Below, piece after piece: positions 1 to 8,522 of a stretch of DNA of 47,778 nucleotides; positions within the stretch are counted from its first letter, which is position 1, and each line of letters begins with the position of its first letter. The position numbers were made by a program, and so were the translations under genes. The stretch is taken from assembly GCA_030156625.1 (NCBI GenBank), contig JASGMC010000004.1, forward strand, positions 1-47,778, in the 5' to 3' direction. This stretch comes from Methanoculleus sp. Lineage in GTDB: Archaea > Halobacteriota > Methanomicrobia > Methanomicrobiales > Methanoculleaceae. The notes beneath the pieces are model-generated. The model saw only the letters and a list, made by a program, of their open reading frames with translations. It was not told the origin of the DNA and ran no database searches.

Positions 1-299
1 ATCGCTGACTGTGGCTGATGGTGACTACTGCACGTCCTCGTGGGACAAAAAGATAGTAACTTTCTCTGATGATATAAGCATTGCTATTTATGCCTATGAT
101 CGGATATATATCTGAAGTGCGATATTAAATATCTGCCGAATAATTGTCGATTGCACAGGATAGCAAATGTATCACACCACCCCCCTGGTGGCATGAATTA
201 TACATAATTGTGTTACTTCGTGTTACTATTGTTCTGGCGACTACATCCGATCTCCGACGATCGGCACCGCTGCCTATGCGCGGCAAAAAAATAAGGGGT
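1..299. other. Intergenic region downstream of the fwd operon
   Basis: No supportable gene is seen. The left part is AT-rich. The right part carries a run of eight A at 284-291, which reads as a T-run just past the fwdC stop on the minus strand and probably terminates the operon. Confidence 0.5.
284..292 (-). terminator. T-run terminator of the fwd/hdr operon
   Basis: Eight consecutive T on the minus strand, 8 nt beyond the fwdC stop codon. Archaeal RNA polymerase terminates at such U-tracts without needing a hairpin. A short GC-rich stretch follows. Confidence 0.5.
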
Positions 300-1106
300 T
301 CAGGCCCCGATCTGCTGGTAGAGTTTAGCGTAGATCGGCTGACCTTTCCTCTTTCGGTGGCGCTCCCCGAGGTCGCCCTCGTAGAGAGCAAACCGTCCTT
401 TGATGCCGTCCATCTCGATATCGACATCCTCCCGGTATGCAAAGCCGGGCATCATGACATCGATGTTGCCAAGGACATAGATCTCGCCTTCCACCATCTG
501 GCCCCCGAGGCGGCTCTTTGCATTGCCCTTGATGACGATCTTTCCACCCTCGGCGTGGGTGGCAACGTGGACATCCACATCGCCGCCGACGATGATCTCG
601 CCGCCGTTCATGAAGGTGCCGAGATCGCTCCCGGCGTTGCCCTTGACAGTGATTTTGCCGCCCTGCATGCCGCGCCAGTCTCCACGGTATGCGGCACCGA
701 GGTAGTTTCCGGCGTTGCCGTTGATGACGAGCTCGCCGTCCTTCATGCCGGTCCCGGCAAAGGCGTCAACGTTCCCGTTCACCGTGATCTTGCCGCCCTG
801 CATCCAGGCTCCGACGTACATATCGGCGTTGCCGTTCGCCACGACCTCGCCGCCGGTCATCTTCATGCCGATGTACTTGACCCGGGAGAGGTCGCCGTTG
901 ACGACGATCTTCGTCTCTTCCGGGGTCGCTCCGGCATTGCCGGAGACCTCGAAGAAGTCCCCGAGCCGGTGCTGCTCCCTTCCCACGTAAACGTGAAGGT
1001 TGGCAATCTCATCTGCCTTCTTCCCGGCAAACGCATCGGGGGTGATGTTGTCGGCCTCGAGATACAGATCGGGCTGGTTCTTTATCGTGAGTGTAACGGT
1101 TTCCAT
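300..1106 (-). CDS. fwdC: Formylmethanofuran dehydrogenase subunit C
   Basis: Structural subunit of the cytoplasmic formylmethanofuran dehydrogenase, which reduces CO2 with ferredoxin electrons and attaches it to methanofuran. The 268-aa product is largely a right-handed beta-helix: roughly residues 75-220 are built of repeated units of the type GGxIxVxGNAxxxxGxxMxxG, as in the C-terminal domain of glutamate synthase, to which FwdC is homologous. I chose the ATG at 1106 because a GAGGTGAG ribosome site lies just upstream; a longer reading from 1133 would overlap fwdA. It is the last gene of the operon, 10 nt after fwdA, and is followed by a T-run. Length is normal for the family. Confidence 0.95.
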   Translation of the reverse strand: METVTLTIKNQPDLYLEADNITPDAFAGKKADEIANLHVYVGREQHRLGDFFEVSGNAGATPEETKIVVNGDLSRVKYIGMKMTGGEVVANGNADMYVGAWMQGGKITVNGNVDAFAGTGMKDGELVINGNAGNYLGAAYRGDWRGMQGGKITVKGNAGSDLGTFMNGGEIIVGGDVDVHVATHAEGGKIVIKGNAKSRLGGQMVEGEIYVLGNIDVMMPGFAYREDVDIEMDGIKGRFALYEGDLGERHRKRKGQPIYAKLYQQIGA

Positions 1107-1116
1107 CCTTCTCACC

Positions 1117-2823
1117 TCACTGTGTGGCATCAACCTCGATCACGTACGGGTTCGGGAGATAGTGCCCGGTAACCTCGTAGTTGTTTAAGGTGACGGTGTA
1201 GTAGCGGAGGAACTTCTCCTTGACGTCACGCATCACCTGCGGGTTCTCGTTGACCTTGGCGTTCACCCAGAGCGTCCGCTTGTTGCCGTTCGAGGCGATC
1301 TCGTGGTCGCGAACGACCTGCACGCCGGTCTTGAAGAGGTGCTCTGCGTTCGAGAACGCCTTCTCGATGTCGTCGGGCGCGTAGGGCTCGTTCGGGTTGA
1401 AGTCATAGACCGCAACGTCTGCCTCAAGGCCGGGCGCAAGCCCGCCGTACATGTGCGCGAGGCCGAGCGACTTTGCCGGTCCCGCACGGGTCATCTGCGC
1501 GATCTCGTAGAGGTCGAGTTCGCGGCCGATGCCGGCGAGGTTGGTCGCCTCGATGACCTTGTCCTTGTGCTTGAAGGCGTCGAACTGCTGCTCCCGTGCC
1601 TCCTCGCTCATGAGCCACTTCATGACCCGCGGGTAGCGGATGAACGGCCCGGCGTTCGGGTGGTCGGTGGTTAAGAAGATCCGCGAGGAATCCTTTGCGA
1701 GCAGTGCGAGTTCGAGGCCGATTGCCCACTGGATGGCGCAGACCTTGATGTTCGGGCTGTAGACGTAGGGCACGACCCCGGACCCGGTCTCGAGTTCCAC
1801 GTCGGCGTTCGCCCACTTCAAGTGGTTCAGCTCGGTGAGGTGGTGCTCGAACGGCCCGTCGGCGGTCATGGTCGTGGTCTCGTCGAGCGTCACCTGACCC
1901 ATATCGATGGTGATATTGTCGTGCGAGTTCACGTAGTCCATGATCTCTCTGGCCCTCGAATCCACGTTCGCCCAGGAGTCACCACCGTAGGAGTGGAACT
2001 GGACGTGGGTGTGGTGCATGACCTGGTCTCGGCCGAACTTGCTCTTCGGCTTGATACCCTCCGAGAGCTTGAACGTGTCGAGAGTCGTCGTGTAGTTGCC
2101 GGGGTTCCCGAGGTTGTTTGCGTGAACGTGCATCGAGTGCGGCAGACCCAGGTACTCGTTCGCCTCGATGAGGCCCGTCACGATCTGGGCCGGGGTGATG
2201 TCGAAGTAGGGGACCGGGTCGTGAACGTTCTCGCAGTTCAGGCCCCAGGCCCAGGCTTCGGTGCCGCCGGGGTTGACGACCTTGACTGCGTAACCCTTCG
2301 TGGCTTGCAGGAGCCAGGCGATGTAGGCGGCGGTGTTCTCGATCTCGTGGTTCTTGAGATACTCGAGCACGAACCAGTTGTTCCCGAAGACCGGGTAGGC
2401 ACCCTGGTCGAGGATCGGGGTGTCCCGCATCTCCTCGTGGGTGTGCCGTGCGTAGAGCGGCGGCATGGCCGCTTCCATCACGGTCGTGTAGCCCATGCGG
2501 GCGTAGTTGTAGCCGGTCCTGATCGTTGTCGGGACCGAGAACCCGCCCTGCATCCGCTCGATGCCGTTTCTGGGCTTGTAGCCGAAGAGTTTGTCTTCGG
2601 GGCGGAAGTTCCGGCCGACGTTCACCTTCGGGCCGGCGACATGGGCGTGGATGTCGACACCGCCGGCCATGACGGTCTTACCCGCGGCATCGATGACCTT
2701 CGGGTTTGTGATCGCGTTGGTCTCGACGATCTTGCCGTCCTTGATGGCGATATCGGCCTGATCTCCCCTGATCCCGAGGACCGGGTCGAAGACGAAACCG
2801 TTCTTGATGAGATACTCTGCCAT
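1117..2823 (-). CDS. fwdA: Formylmethanofuran dehydrogenase subunit A
   Basis: Amidohydrolase-fold subunit that condenses formate, made in FwdB, with methanofuran at a binuclear metal site. The 568-aa product begins with the urease/dihydroorotase-like beta-sandwich and then shows the metal-binding HxH at His59/His61 (DIHAHVAG). A lysine near residue 181 (AVKVVNPGG) is the probable carboxylated metal bridge known from the Methanothermobacter enzyme. Further His-rich metal-ligand segments follow around residues 230-275 (HVHANNLG, VMHHTHVQFHSYGG). Length is full for the family. The start lies 3 nt after the fwdB stop, with a G-rich ribosome site, so translation is probably coupled. Family assignment is certain; individual ligands are assigned by analogy. 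Confidence 0.97.
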   Translation of the reverse strand: MAEYLIKNGFVFDPVLGIRGDQADIAIKDGKIVETNAITNPKVIDAAGKTVMAGGVDIHAHVAGPKVNVGRNFRPEDKLFGYKPRNGIERMQGGFSVPTTIRTGYNYARMGYTTVMEAAMPPLYARHTHEEMRDTPILDQGAYPVFGNNWFVLEYLKNHEIENTAAYIAWLLQATKGYAVKVVNPGGTEAWAWGLNCENVHDPVPYFDITPAQIVTGLIEANEYLGLPHSMHVHANNLGNPGNYTTTLDTFKLSEGIKPKSKFGRDQVMHHTHVQFHSYGGDSWANVDSRAREIMDYVNSHDNITIDMGQVTLDETTTMTADGPFEHHLTELNHLKWANADVELETGSGVVPYVYSPNIKVCAIQWAIGLELALLAKDSSRIFLTTDHPNAGPFIRYPRVMKWLMSEEAREQQFDAFKHKDKVIEATNLAGIGRELDLYEIAQMTRAGPAKSLGLAHMYGGLAPGLEADVAVYDFNPNEPYAPDDIEKAFSNAEHLFKTGVQVVRDHEIASNGNKRTLWVNAKVNENPQVMRDVKEKFLRYYTVTLNNYEVTGHYLPNPYVIEVDATQ

Positions 2824-2826
2824 CGC

Positions 2827-4140
2827 TTATACCCCCTTAATCTCCTTGACGCGTGCAAGGACACGGCCGAGGAATTCTTCATCGGTCATCATGCCCTCCG
2901 GGGGCTCGACGACCTTTCTGGTCTCAATCGGCACGTTGTCCATCCGGTATGCGCACCCGCCCACCTCGACGCCTACGAAGGCGACCGGGACATGAACCTT
3001 GCAGACCTCGGTGGTCGGGGTCTCGTGCGGGTCGATGGCGACCGACGGGCGGTCGTAGATCTTCTTCACCGAACTGAACGGGAAGTGCGCGCCGGGGTCG
3101 CTTCCGAGGACGAAGACGGCGTCCACCTCGTCCCTGCGGAGCAGGTCGTTCGCCGTCGTCTCGCCGGGGTTGTAGCGTGCGAATCCGCGGGAGAGGTCCA
3201 CTGCGTAGGGGAACCCGAACAGCCAGCCCCAGACCTGGCCGGAGCCGGTGACATTGTAGTGCCCGCGCATCGGCATGATGGCTGCTTTCGTGTACTCGTT
3301 TAAGTCACGGGTGACCGCGATGGCCTCGTCGATGTTGTGGTTCTTCCCGAGCGATTGGGTCACTCCCATACCGAAGAAGATGATTGCGAAACGGCCGCTC
3401 TTGAGCGTCTCGGCAGCCTCATAGATCTTCTCCTTCGGGATTCCCGCGACGAAGTCGGGGAGTTTCTCACCCTTGAACGCCACGCGAAGCGCGTCGAGGA
3501 GCTCGTAGTCGCGCCCCTGCTCGACCTGCAGGTGGACGTCCGCCAGACTGGCGGTATCCGTGGGACGCGGGTCGACGACGATCACCTTGCGGCCCGTGTG
3601 GCCCTTGCCGGTGAAGAATCCGCGGGGGAAGATCGAGTAGCGGGACATGTGCCGCGGGTGAGCGTGCGCCGGGTTGCATCCCCAGAAGAGAATCCTGTCG
3701 GCACGGTTCTTGACCTCGCCGAGCGTGCAGCTCGGTATGCCGATATCCTGAACCGCGATAAGGGATGTTCCATGGCAGACTGTCGCCGTGTTGTCCATGA
3801 TCGCGCCCACAATCTCACCGATCTCGGACCCGACGGCCTGGGCCTCACAGTTCGTGGAGCTCCAGCCGTACATCAGGGGCTTCTTTGCGTCGGTGAGCAT
3901 CCGGGCGGTATACTCGATTGCCTCATCGTAGGAGATCTCTTTCCAGGAGCCGTCTTCCTGCCGCATGCGGGGGCGTGTGATACGGTCCTTTGCCTGGGAG
4001 TGGAGGAACTTCTCGGCGCCGATGGCGCACGCGTTGTAGACCTCAAGGAGATCTTTTTCGTCATCACTGACGACGACCTCAAGGTCGTCGCAGAGCGTTC
4101 CGCAGAACGGACAGATAACGTCGGTTACAGTCCTGGTCAT
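2827..4140 (-). CDS. fwdB: Formylmethanofuran dehydrogenase subunit B (Mo/W catalytic subunit)
   Basis: Catalytic subunit that reduces CO2 to formate at a tungsto- or molybdopterin centre. The 437-aa product belongs to the formate dehydrogenase/DMSO reductase superfamily. The N-terminal cysteines C10, C13, C17 and C38 (ICPFCGTLCDD ... NACAIG) match a [4Fe-4S] site. C98 in STNCEAQ is at the position of the Mo/W ligand and is encoded as ordinary Cys (TGT), not selenocysteine. Its start overlaps the end of fwdD by 4 nt (ATGA), with a GGGGTGAG ribosome site inside fwdD. The metal is not decided by the sequence; a modABC importer is encoded later in the window. Confidence 0.96.
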   Translation of the reverse strand: MTRTVTDVICPFCGTLCDDLEVVVSDDEKDLLEVYNACAIGAEKFLHSQAKDRITRPRMRQEDGSWKEISYDEAIEYTARMLTDAKKPLMYGWSSTNCEAQAVGSEIGEIVGAIMDNTATVCHGTSLIAVQDIGIPSCTLGEVKNRADRILFWGCNPAHAHPRHMSRYSIFPRGFFTGKGHTGRKVIVVDPRPTDTASLADVHLQVEQGRDYELLDALRVAFKGEKLPDFVAGIPKEKIYEAAETLKSGRFAIIFFGMGVTQSLGKNHNIDEAIAVTRDLNEYTKAAIMPMRGHYNVTGSGQVWGWLFGFPYAVDLSRGFARYNPGETTANDLLRRDEVDAVFVLGSDPGAHFPFSSVKKIYDRPSVAIDPHETPTTEVCKVHVPVAFVGVEVGGCAYRMDNVPIETRKVVEPPEGMMTDEEFLGRVLARVKEIKGV

Positions 4141-4538
4141 GCCAGCTCACCCCTGCACCCCTTGCGCACCAGTTCAAGTGAGCCGAGGACGGGTTCGGTC
4201 TTGGCGACCTCCACCTCAACAGGCGTGCCTTTAAAGGTTGGCATACCGGTGGAGTAGGTGTTCGGGTTGACCACCATGTTCGCCCAGGGCCCCATCGGTA
4301 TATATGCTACACCGGGATGAGGGCCCTGGGTTGCCTCGACCGCCTTGACGACGACATTGCCGTAACCGCTGGTGACGCGTACGTTCGTGTTGCGGAAAGC
4401 TCCCAGCTTTTTAAAGTCCGCCGGGTCGAGCTCGATGATCCCACAGGCGGCGGTGTAGGCGGGTTTTTCCTTCCCCGCCTCCATGGACACCCCCTGCTGG
4501 ATGGTGCGACCCGTGATCAAATTCACTCTGATTGCCAT
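4137..4538 (-). CDS. fwdD: Formylmethanofuran dehydrogenase subunit D
   Basis: Small subunit (133 aa) that forms the molybdopterin-dinucleotide-binding beta-barrel, equivalent to the C-terminal domain of single-chain molybdopterin oxidoreductases. Visible family traits are the N-terminal LITGRTIQQG, the ELDPADFKKLG stretch near residue 36, and the segment VRVTSGYGNVVVKAV. The start has a GGGGATGA ribosome site. It overlaps fwdB by 4 nt and follows mvhD by 26 nt, the largest gap inside this operon. That gap could hold an internal promoter, but I see no clear TATA box. Confidence 0.94.
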   Translation of the reverse strand: MAIRVNLITGRTIQQGVSMEAGKEKPAYTAACGIIELDPADFKKLGAFRNTNVRVTSGYGNVVVKAVEATQGPHPGVAYIPMGPWANMVVNPNTYSTGMPTFKGTPVEVEVAKTEPVLGSLELVRKGCRGELA

Positions 4539-4564
4539 TGTTATTCATCCCCTGTCTATGATAT

Positions 4565-4990
4565 TCATCTGGCAAACTCTTTGAGCGGGCTTGGACCGAG
4601 CTCGTTGATGGTCTTGATGACGTCTTCCATGACCATGCCCCACTTTGCACCCTCGGATGCGGAGACGAAGGTCATCCTGAGACGCTTGTCGTCAAGACCG
4701 ATGTTCTTGAGGACACTCTTCAAGAGGAACATCCTCTTGGCCGCCTTAAAGTTGCCCTCAAGGTAGTGGCAGTCGCCGAAGTGACAGCCCGAGACCAGTA
4801 CGCCGTCCGCCCCGTCCTGGAATGCCTTCAGGATGAAGAGGGGATCGATCCGACCCGTGCACATCACGCGGATGGCACGGATGTCGGGCGGGTACTGAAT
4901 ACGGGCGCCGCCGGCAAGGTCTGCACCTGCGTAGGAGCACCAGTTGCAGATGATGGCGATGATCTTGGGTTTCCAGTTCTCGTCTGCCAT
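4565..4990 (-). CDS. mvhD: F420-non-reducing hydrogenase iron-sulfur subunit D
   Basis: A [2Fe-2S] electron-transfer protein (141 aa) that passes electrons from a hydrogenase or formate dehydrogenase into HdrA for flavin-based bifurcation. Five cysteines are seen at C15, C18, C44, C69 and C74 (ICNWCSYAGADLAGG, RVMCTGRID, SGCHFGDCHY), the typical MvhD pattern. The ATG directly follows the hdrA stop, and its GGAGGTGA ribosome site lies inside hdrA, so the two are translationally coupled. No mvhG or mvhA is next to it, which suggests that its electron donor is encoded elsewhere, for example F420-reducing hydrogenase or formate dehydrogenase. Confidence 0.95.
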   Translation of the reverse strand: MADENWKPKIIAIICNWCSYAGADLAGGARIQYPPDIRAIRVMCTGRIDPLFILKAFQDGADGVLVSGCHFGDCHYLEGNFKAAKRMFLLKSVLKNIGLDDKRLRMTFVSASEGAKWGMVMEDVIKTINELGPSPLKEFAR

Positions 4991-7012
4991 TTACTGTTCA
5001 CCTCCCAGGAGGAACGCATCGATCTGTGCGACGATCTGCGGGGTTGCGAAGTGCTGCATCCAGATTGCACCGCCGGGGCAGAACCCGCCGCAGGTGCCGC
5101 AGCCCTTGCACTTGGCTTCGGTGACCTGCATGACTGTCCGTCCGTCCTTCTCGACGAGCGAGAGGGCACCATAGGGGCACTGGTTGACACACAGTCCGCA
5201 TCCGGCACACTTCTCCTCCATGCACTGGGCGAAGTAGGGCTCGAGCTCCACCTCTCCCCTGTGGATCGGGATGGACGCCGCGGACGCGGCACCCTCCGCC
5301 TGGGCGACTGTGTCGGGGATATCCTTGGGTCCCTGGCAGACACCGGCGAGGTAGACACCGGCAGTGGTGGTACCGCACGGATTCAGCTTCGGGTGGGCCT
5401 CGAGGAGCCAGCCATCCTGCGAGCAGGAAACACCGAAGAGTCTCCGTGTCTTCTCGGTCTCGGCGGTGGGCTGGACGGCGGCCGCGAGCACGACCATGTC
5501 GACTTCCATGTCGATGGGCCGGCCGAGGAGCGTGTCCTCCGCGTTGACGTGGAGGTTCTTGGTCACCGGGTCTTCGAGGATGTTTGCGACCCTGCCGCGA
5601 ATGAACTTTGCACCCTCGTCCTGGATGCGGTAGTAGAACTCCTCGTACATCTTCCCGAAGGACCGGATGTCCATGTAGAAGATGTAGGGGATCGCGCCGG
5701 GGATCTTCTCGATGATCTGGTGGGCGTGCTTGAGCGAGTACATGCAGCAGAACCGCGAGCAGTACGGCTTGCCTACGCCGGTCGAGTCACGGGAACCCGC
5801 ACAGAGGACGAATGCGATCTTCTTCGGGGTTTCGCCGTCGCTCGGGCGGACGAGGTGGCCGCCGGTCGGGCCGGACGCACAGATCAGGCGCTCGAACTCG
5901 AGCGACGTGATGACGTTGTCGTAGTTCTTGTAACCCCACTCGAACTTCTTCTCGATGGGGAAGATGTCGTATCCCGTGGCGAGGACGACGGTGCCGACTT
6001 TGACGGTCATGAGTTCGTCCTTCATCTCGAGGTCGACCGCTTTCTTCTCACCGCATGCCTCGACACAGAGGCCGCACTTGACGCAGGCGTCGAAGTCGAC
6101 GGTGTAGATCAGCGGGGAGACCTGCGGGTGGTAGATGTAGATCGCCTTTCTCGGCGCCATGCCGAGCTCGAATGGGTTCGGCTTGATGACCGGACAGACG
6201 TCGACACAGTCGCCGCAGCCGGTACAGCCGCCGCCGACGATGCCGCGGGCTTCCGCCTCTGCGGGGGTGATGACACCGCGTGCCTTCTTCCGGAGGGTCA
6301 CATCGAAGTTGCCGATGTATCCCTCGACCTGCTCGACCTCGGTGTAGGTGAGGAGCTCGATGCCTTCGTTGCGGTAAACGTCCACCATCTTCGGTGTAAG
6401 GATACACTGCGAGCAGTCAAGCGTCGGGAAAGTCTTGTCGAGCTGGGACATCCTGCCGCCGATCGTGGGGCTCTTCTCCACGAGGTAGGTCTTGATGCCT
6501 GCGTTCGCAAGGTCGAGCGCTGCCTGCATGCCGCCGACACCGCCGCCGACGACCATGGCCGCTTTCTCTACGGGGACGCTCTTCGGGACGAGGTCTTCAA
6601 GCAGGGAGGCCTTTGCTACGGCGATCCGGACTGCGTCCTTTGCCTTTGCGGTGGCCTCTTCGGGCTGGTGCATGTGCACCCACGAGTTCTGCTCGCGGAT
6701 GTTTGCCATCTCGAACCGGAAGGGGTTTAAGCCGCCTGCCTTGGTTGCGTTACGGAACGTGGGCTCGTGCAGGCGGGGAGAACAGGCCGCCACGACGACT
6801 CCGGTCAGTTTCTGCTCGGCGATAGCCTCCGCGATCTTGTTCTGGCCGGGGGTCGAGCACATGTACTGGTAGTCGTCGGCGATGGCGACGTTCGGGAGCG
6901 TCCTGGCGTATTCCATTACCGCCTTGACGTCGATGGAGCCCGCAATATTGGTACCACAGTGGCACACAAAAACGCCAATTCTTGGCTCTTCGTTCTTTTT
7001 GACTTCTGCCAT
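4991..7012 (-). CDS. hdrA: CoB-CoM heterodisulfide reductase subunit A (electron-bifurcating flavoprotein)
   Basis: FAD- and iron-sulfur-containing core of heterodisulfide reductase, where electrons bifurcate to ferredoxin and to HdrBC. The 673-aa product shows the N-terminal GVFVCHCGTNI motif, a Rossmann FAD motif near residue 155 (VVGGGVGGMQAALDL), the conserved DCSQCILTPKM segment, two ferredoxin cluster sets mid-protein (CTGCGDCVDVCP and CVKCGLCVEAC), and two more near the C-terminus (CAGCGLCVNQCP and CKGCGTCGGFCP). I chose the ATG at 7012, which has GAGGTG upstream, over one 15 nt earlier. It sits between hdrB and mvhD in the operon. All key cysteines are normal Cys codons. Confidence 0.97.
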   Translation of the reverse strand: MAEVKKNEEPRIGVFVCHCGTNIAGSIDVKAVMEYARTLPNVAIADDYQYMCSTPGQNKIAEAIAEQKLTGVVVAACSPRLHEPTFRNATKAGGLNPFRFEMANIREQNSWVHMHQPEEATAKAKDAVRIAVAKASLLEDLVPKSVPVEKAAMVVGGGVGGMQAALDLANAGIKTYLVEKSPTIGGRMSQLDKTFPTLDCSQCILTPKMVDVYRNEGIELLTYTEVEQVEGYIGNFDVTLRKKARGVITPAEAEARGIVGGGCTGCGDCVDVCPVIKPNPFELGMAPRKAIYIYHPQVSPLIYTVDFDACVKCGLCVEACGEKKAVDLEMKDELMTVKVGTVVLATGYDIFPIEKKFEWGYKNYDNVITSLEFERLICASGPTGGHLVRPSDGETPKKIAFVLCAGSRDSTGVGKPYCSRFCCMYSLKHAHQIIEKIPGAIPYIFYMDIRSFGKMYEEFYYRIQDEGAKFIRGRVANILEDPVTKNLHVNAEDTLLGRPIDMEVDMVVLAAAVQPTAETEKTRRLFGVSCSQDGWLLEAHPKLNPCGTTTAGVYLAGVCQGPKDIPDTVAQAEGAASAASIPIHRGEVELEPYFAQCMEEKCAGCGLCVNQCPYGALSLVEKDGRTVMQVTEAKCKGCGTCGGFCPGGAIWMQHFATPQIVAQIDAFLLGGEQ

Positions 7013-7023
7013 GTATTTGCACC

Positions 7024-7926
7024 TCACAGGATCTTCTTCAGGAACGGCTCAACATCGATGGCATGGAGGTCGAGTGCAAGCTCGTCCGGGCTCATGCCCT
7101 GTGCCAGCCCCAGGAGTTCGTTATAGTGCAGGACCGGGAGTCCCCAGGTGATGCCGAACTTGTCCTGGATCTCGACCTGCCCTCTGTCGTACTGGAGCTG
7201 GCAGAATGGACAGACCTCGGTCAGCGCATCCGCGCCCACTTCCTGCAGGTTGATCAGTTTTTCGTTCGTGATGTCGAGAGCGTGTGCCAGGTCGTATCCG
7301 CGGACACCGCCGCCGGCACCGCAGCACTGCATCTTGTTGCGGTACTGGACCGGCTCGGCTCCGAGAGCGGCGACGAGTTCCTCGATCCACATCGGGTTCT
7401 CGGTGTCGCCGAAGTGCCGCTCCTTGCCGGGCTTCATCAGGTGGCAGCCGTAGTGGACGGCGATCTTCGCACCGGTCAGGGGGCGCTTGACGCTGTCGGC
7501 GATCTTCTTGACGCCTACGATCTCGGGGTCGTAGTAGAGCTCGGCAAGGTGCCAGACGTCGACGCTCCCCTTGAACTCCATGTCGATCTCTTTGAGCACC
7601 TCGTTGACTCCGTCGCGGAGCTCGTCGTTGTGCTTCAGTTTCTCGTTGACTTCGTAGATCGACTTGTAGCACCCGTTGCAGATGAGGGTGATATCCATGC
7701 CCATCTGCTCGGCGAGCACGACGTTCCGGGCCGCCATCGCGTACCAGATGTTCAAATCGATCGAACCGAACGCACCCGGTGCCGGGCAGCAGCTTGCGCC
7801 CTTCAGGGGCAGAAGGTCGATGCCGACGTTCTTGCTGGTCCGGATGGCTGCCGCCTCGATGCCGGGGTACCGGTTCGGGGCGATGCACCCGAGGAAGAAT
7901 GCATACTGGTGATTGTTTCCGCTCAT
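7024..7926 (-). CDS. hdrB: CoB-CoM heterodisulfide reductase subunit B
   Basis: Catalytic subunit that reduces CoM-S-S-CoB at two noncubane [4Fe-4S] clusters. The 300-aa product carries two copies of the CCG-type cysteine motif: C-(x)n-CC-(x)n-CxxC built from FFLGC, GASCCPAPG and CNGCY, and a second from HYGCH, MQCCGAGGG and CPFCQ. The ATG at 7926 has a GGAGGGTGA ribosome site 8 nt upstream at the end of hdrC; a GTG 12 nt earlier is possible but less well placed. The hdrC-hdrB-hdrA order is compact, with gaps of 4 and 11 nt. Confidence 0.95.
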   Translation of the reverse strand: MSGNNHQYAFFLGCIAPNRYPGIEAAAIRTSKNVGIDLLPLKGASCCPAPGAFGSIDLNIWYAMAARNVVLAEQMGMDITLICNGCYKSIYEVNEKLKHNDELRDGVNEVLKEIDMEFKGSVDVWHLAELYYDPEIVGVKKIADSVKRPLTGAKIAVHYGCHLMKPGKERHFGDTENPMWIEELVAALGAEPVQYRNKMQCCGAGGGVRGYDLAHALDITNEKLINLQEVGADALTEVCPFCQLQYDRGQVEIQDKFGITWGLPVLHYNELLGLAQGMSPDELALDLHAIDVEPFLKKIL

Positions 7927-7930
7927 AGTT

Positions 7931-8512
7931 TCACTCACCCTCCGCCAGTATCTTGTCTGCGCGATCTTTCAGTCCGTAGTGGTCGATGATCTTCCTGATG
8001 CCGGGCAGGTACTCGGGGTACTTGTGCGTCGTCTCAGGCTCCTCGTCGAGGCCGAGTTTCTTCCGGGCGGCGCGGTTCGCGTCGTTGTTCGGGACACCGT
8101 GGCCCGACTTGTAGATCAGCTGGACGGTCTGGAGGAAGTTGCGCGGGACGATGTCGCGCCGGGCCGCGAGGTTCCTCATCGCCATGATCGCGTCGGTCGG
8201 CGCGAGGTCGCGGGGGCACCGGTCGGTGCAGCTGTAACAGGTGGTGCAGAGCCAGAGGTCAGGGTCGGTGAGGATCTCTTCCTCGAGACCGAGGACTGCC
8301 TTGCGCATGAACAGCCGGATACGGTACGAACTCCGGGGTGCCGAGGGGCACGAACCGGTGCAGGTGCCGCACTGGTAGCACATGTGGGCGGCGGTCTGCC
8401 CGATCTTCTCCACGTCCTTGATGAACTCGGGGTTGCTGTCAGGAATGTAGTACTTCCTGTCCCGGAGTTTCTCAGCGAGTTGCTGGTCCTTATAGTCTTT
8501 TTTCACTGCCAT
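7931..8512 (-). CDS. hdrC: CoB-CoM heterodisulfide reductase subunit C
   Basis: Iron-sulfur subunit (193 aa) that relays electrons from HdrA to the HdrB active site. Two classical [4Fe-4S] motifs are present, CYQCGTCTGSCP near residue 45 and CTTCYSCTDRCP near residue 90, each with the expected four cysteines. The rest is helical and charged. The start ATG has a GAGGGAT ribosome site and lies 10 nt after the polyferredoxin gene. Length is normal for the cytoplasmic HdrC type. Confidence 0.95.
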   Translation of the reverse strand: MAVKKDYKDQQLAEKLRDRKYYIPDSNPEFIKDVEKIGQTAAHMCYQCGTCTGSCPSAPRSSYRIRLFMRKAVLGLEEEILTDPDLWLCTTCYSCTDRCPRDLAPTDAIMAMRNLAARRDIVPRNFLQTVQLIYKSGHGVPNNDANRAARKKLGLDEEPETTHKYPEYLPGIRKIIDHYGLKDRADKILAEGE

Positions 8513-8522
8513 TGGCTATCCC

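Noticed and set aside
62-117. C/D-box small RNA (TGATGAT ... CTGA)
   Set aside because: A C-like and a D-like box are present, but there is no D' box, the first position of box C is not a purine, and the stretch is AT-rich enough for chance.
3843-3850. Selenocysteine at the FwdB metal ligand or in HdrA
   Set aside because: The ligand codon is TGT, and the HdrA cysteines are ordinary Cys codons; no in-frame TGA occurs in either gene.
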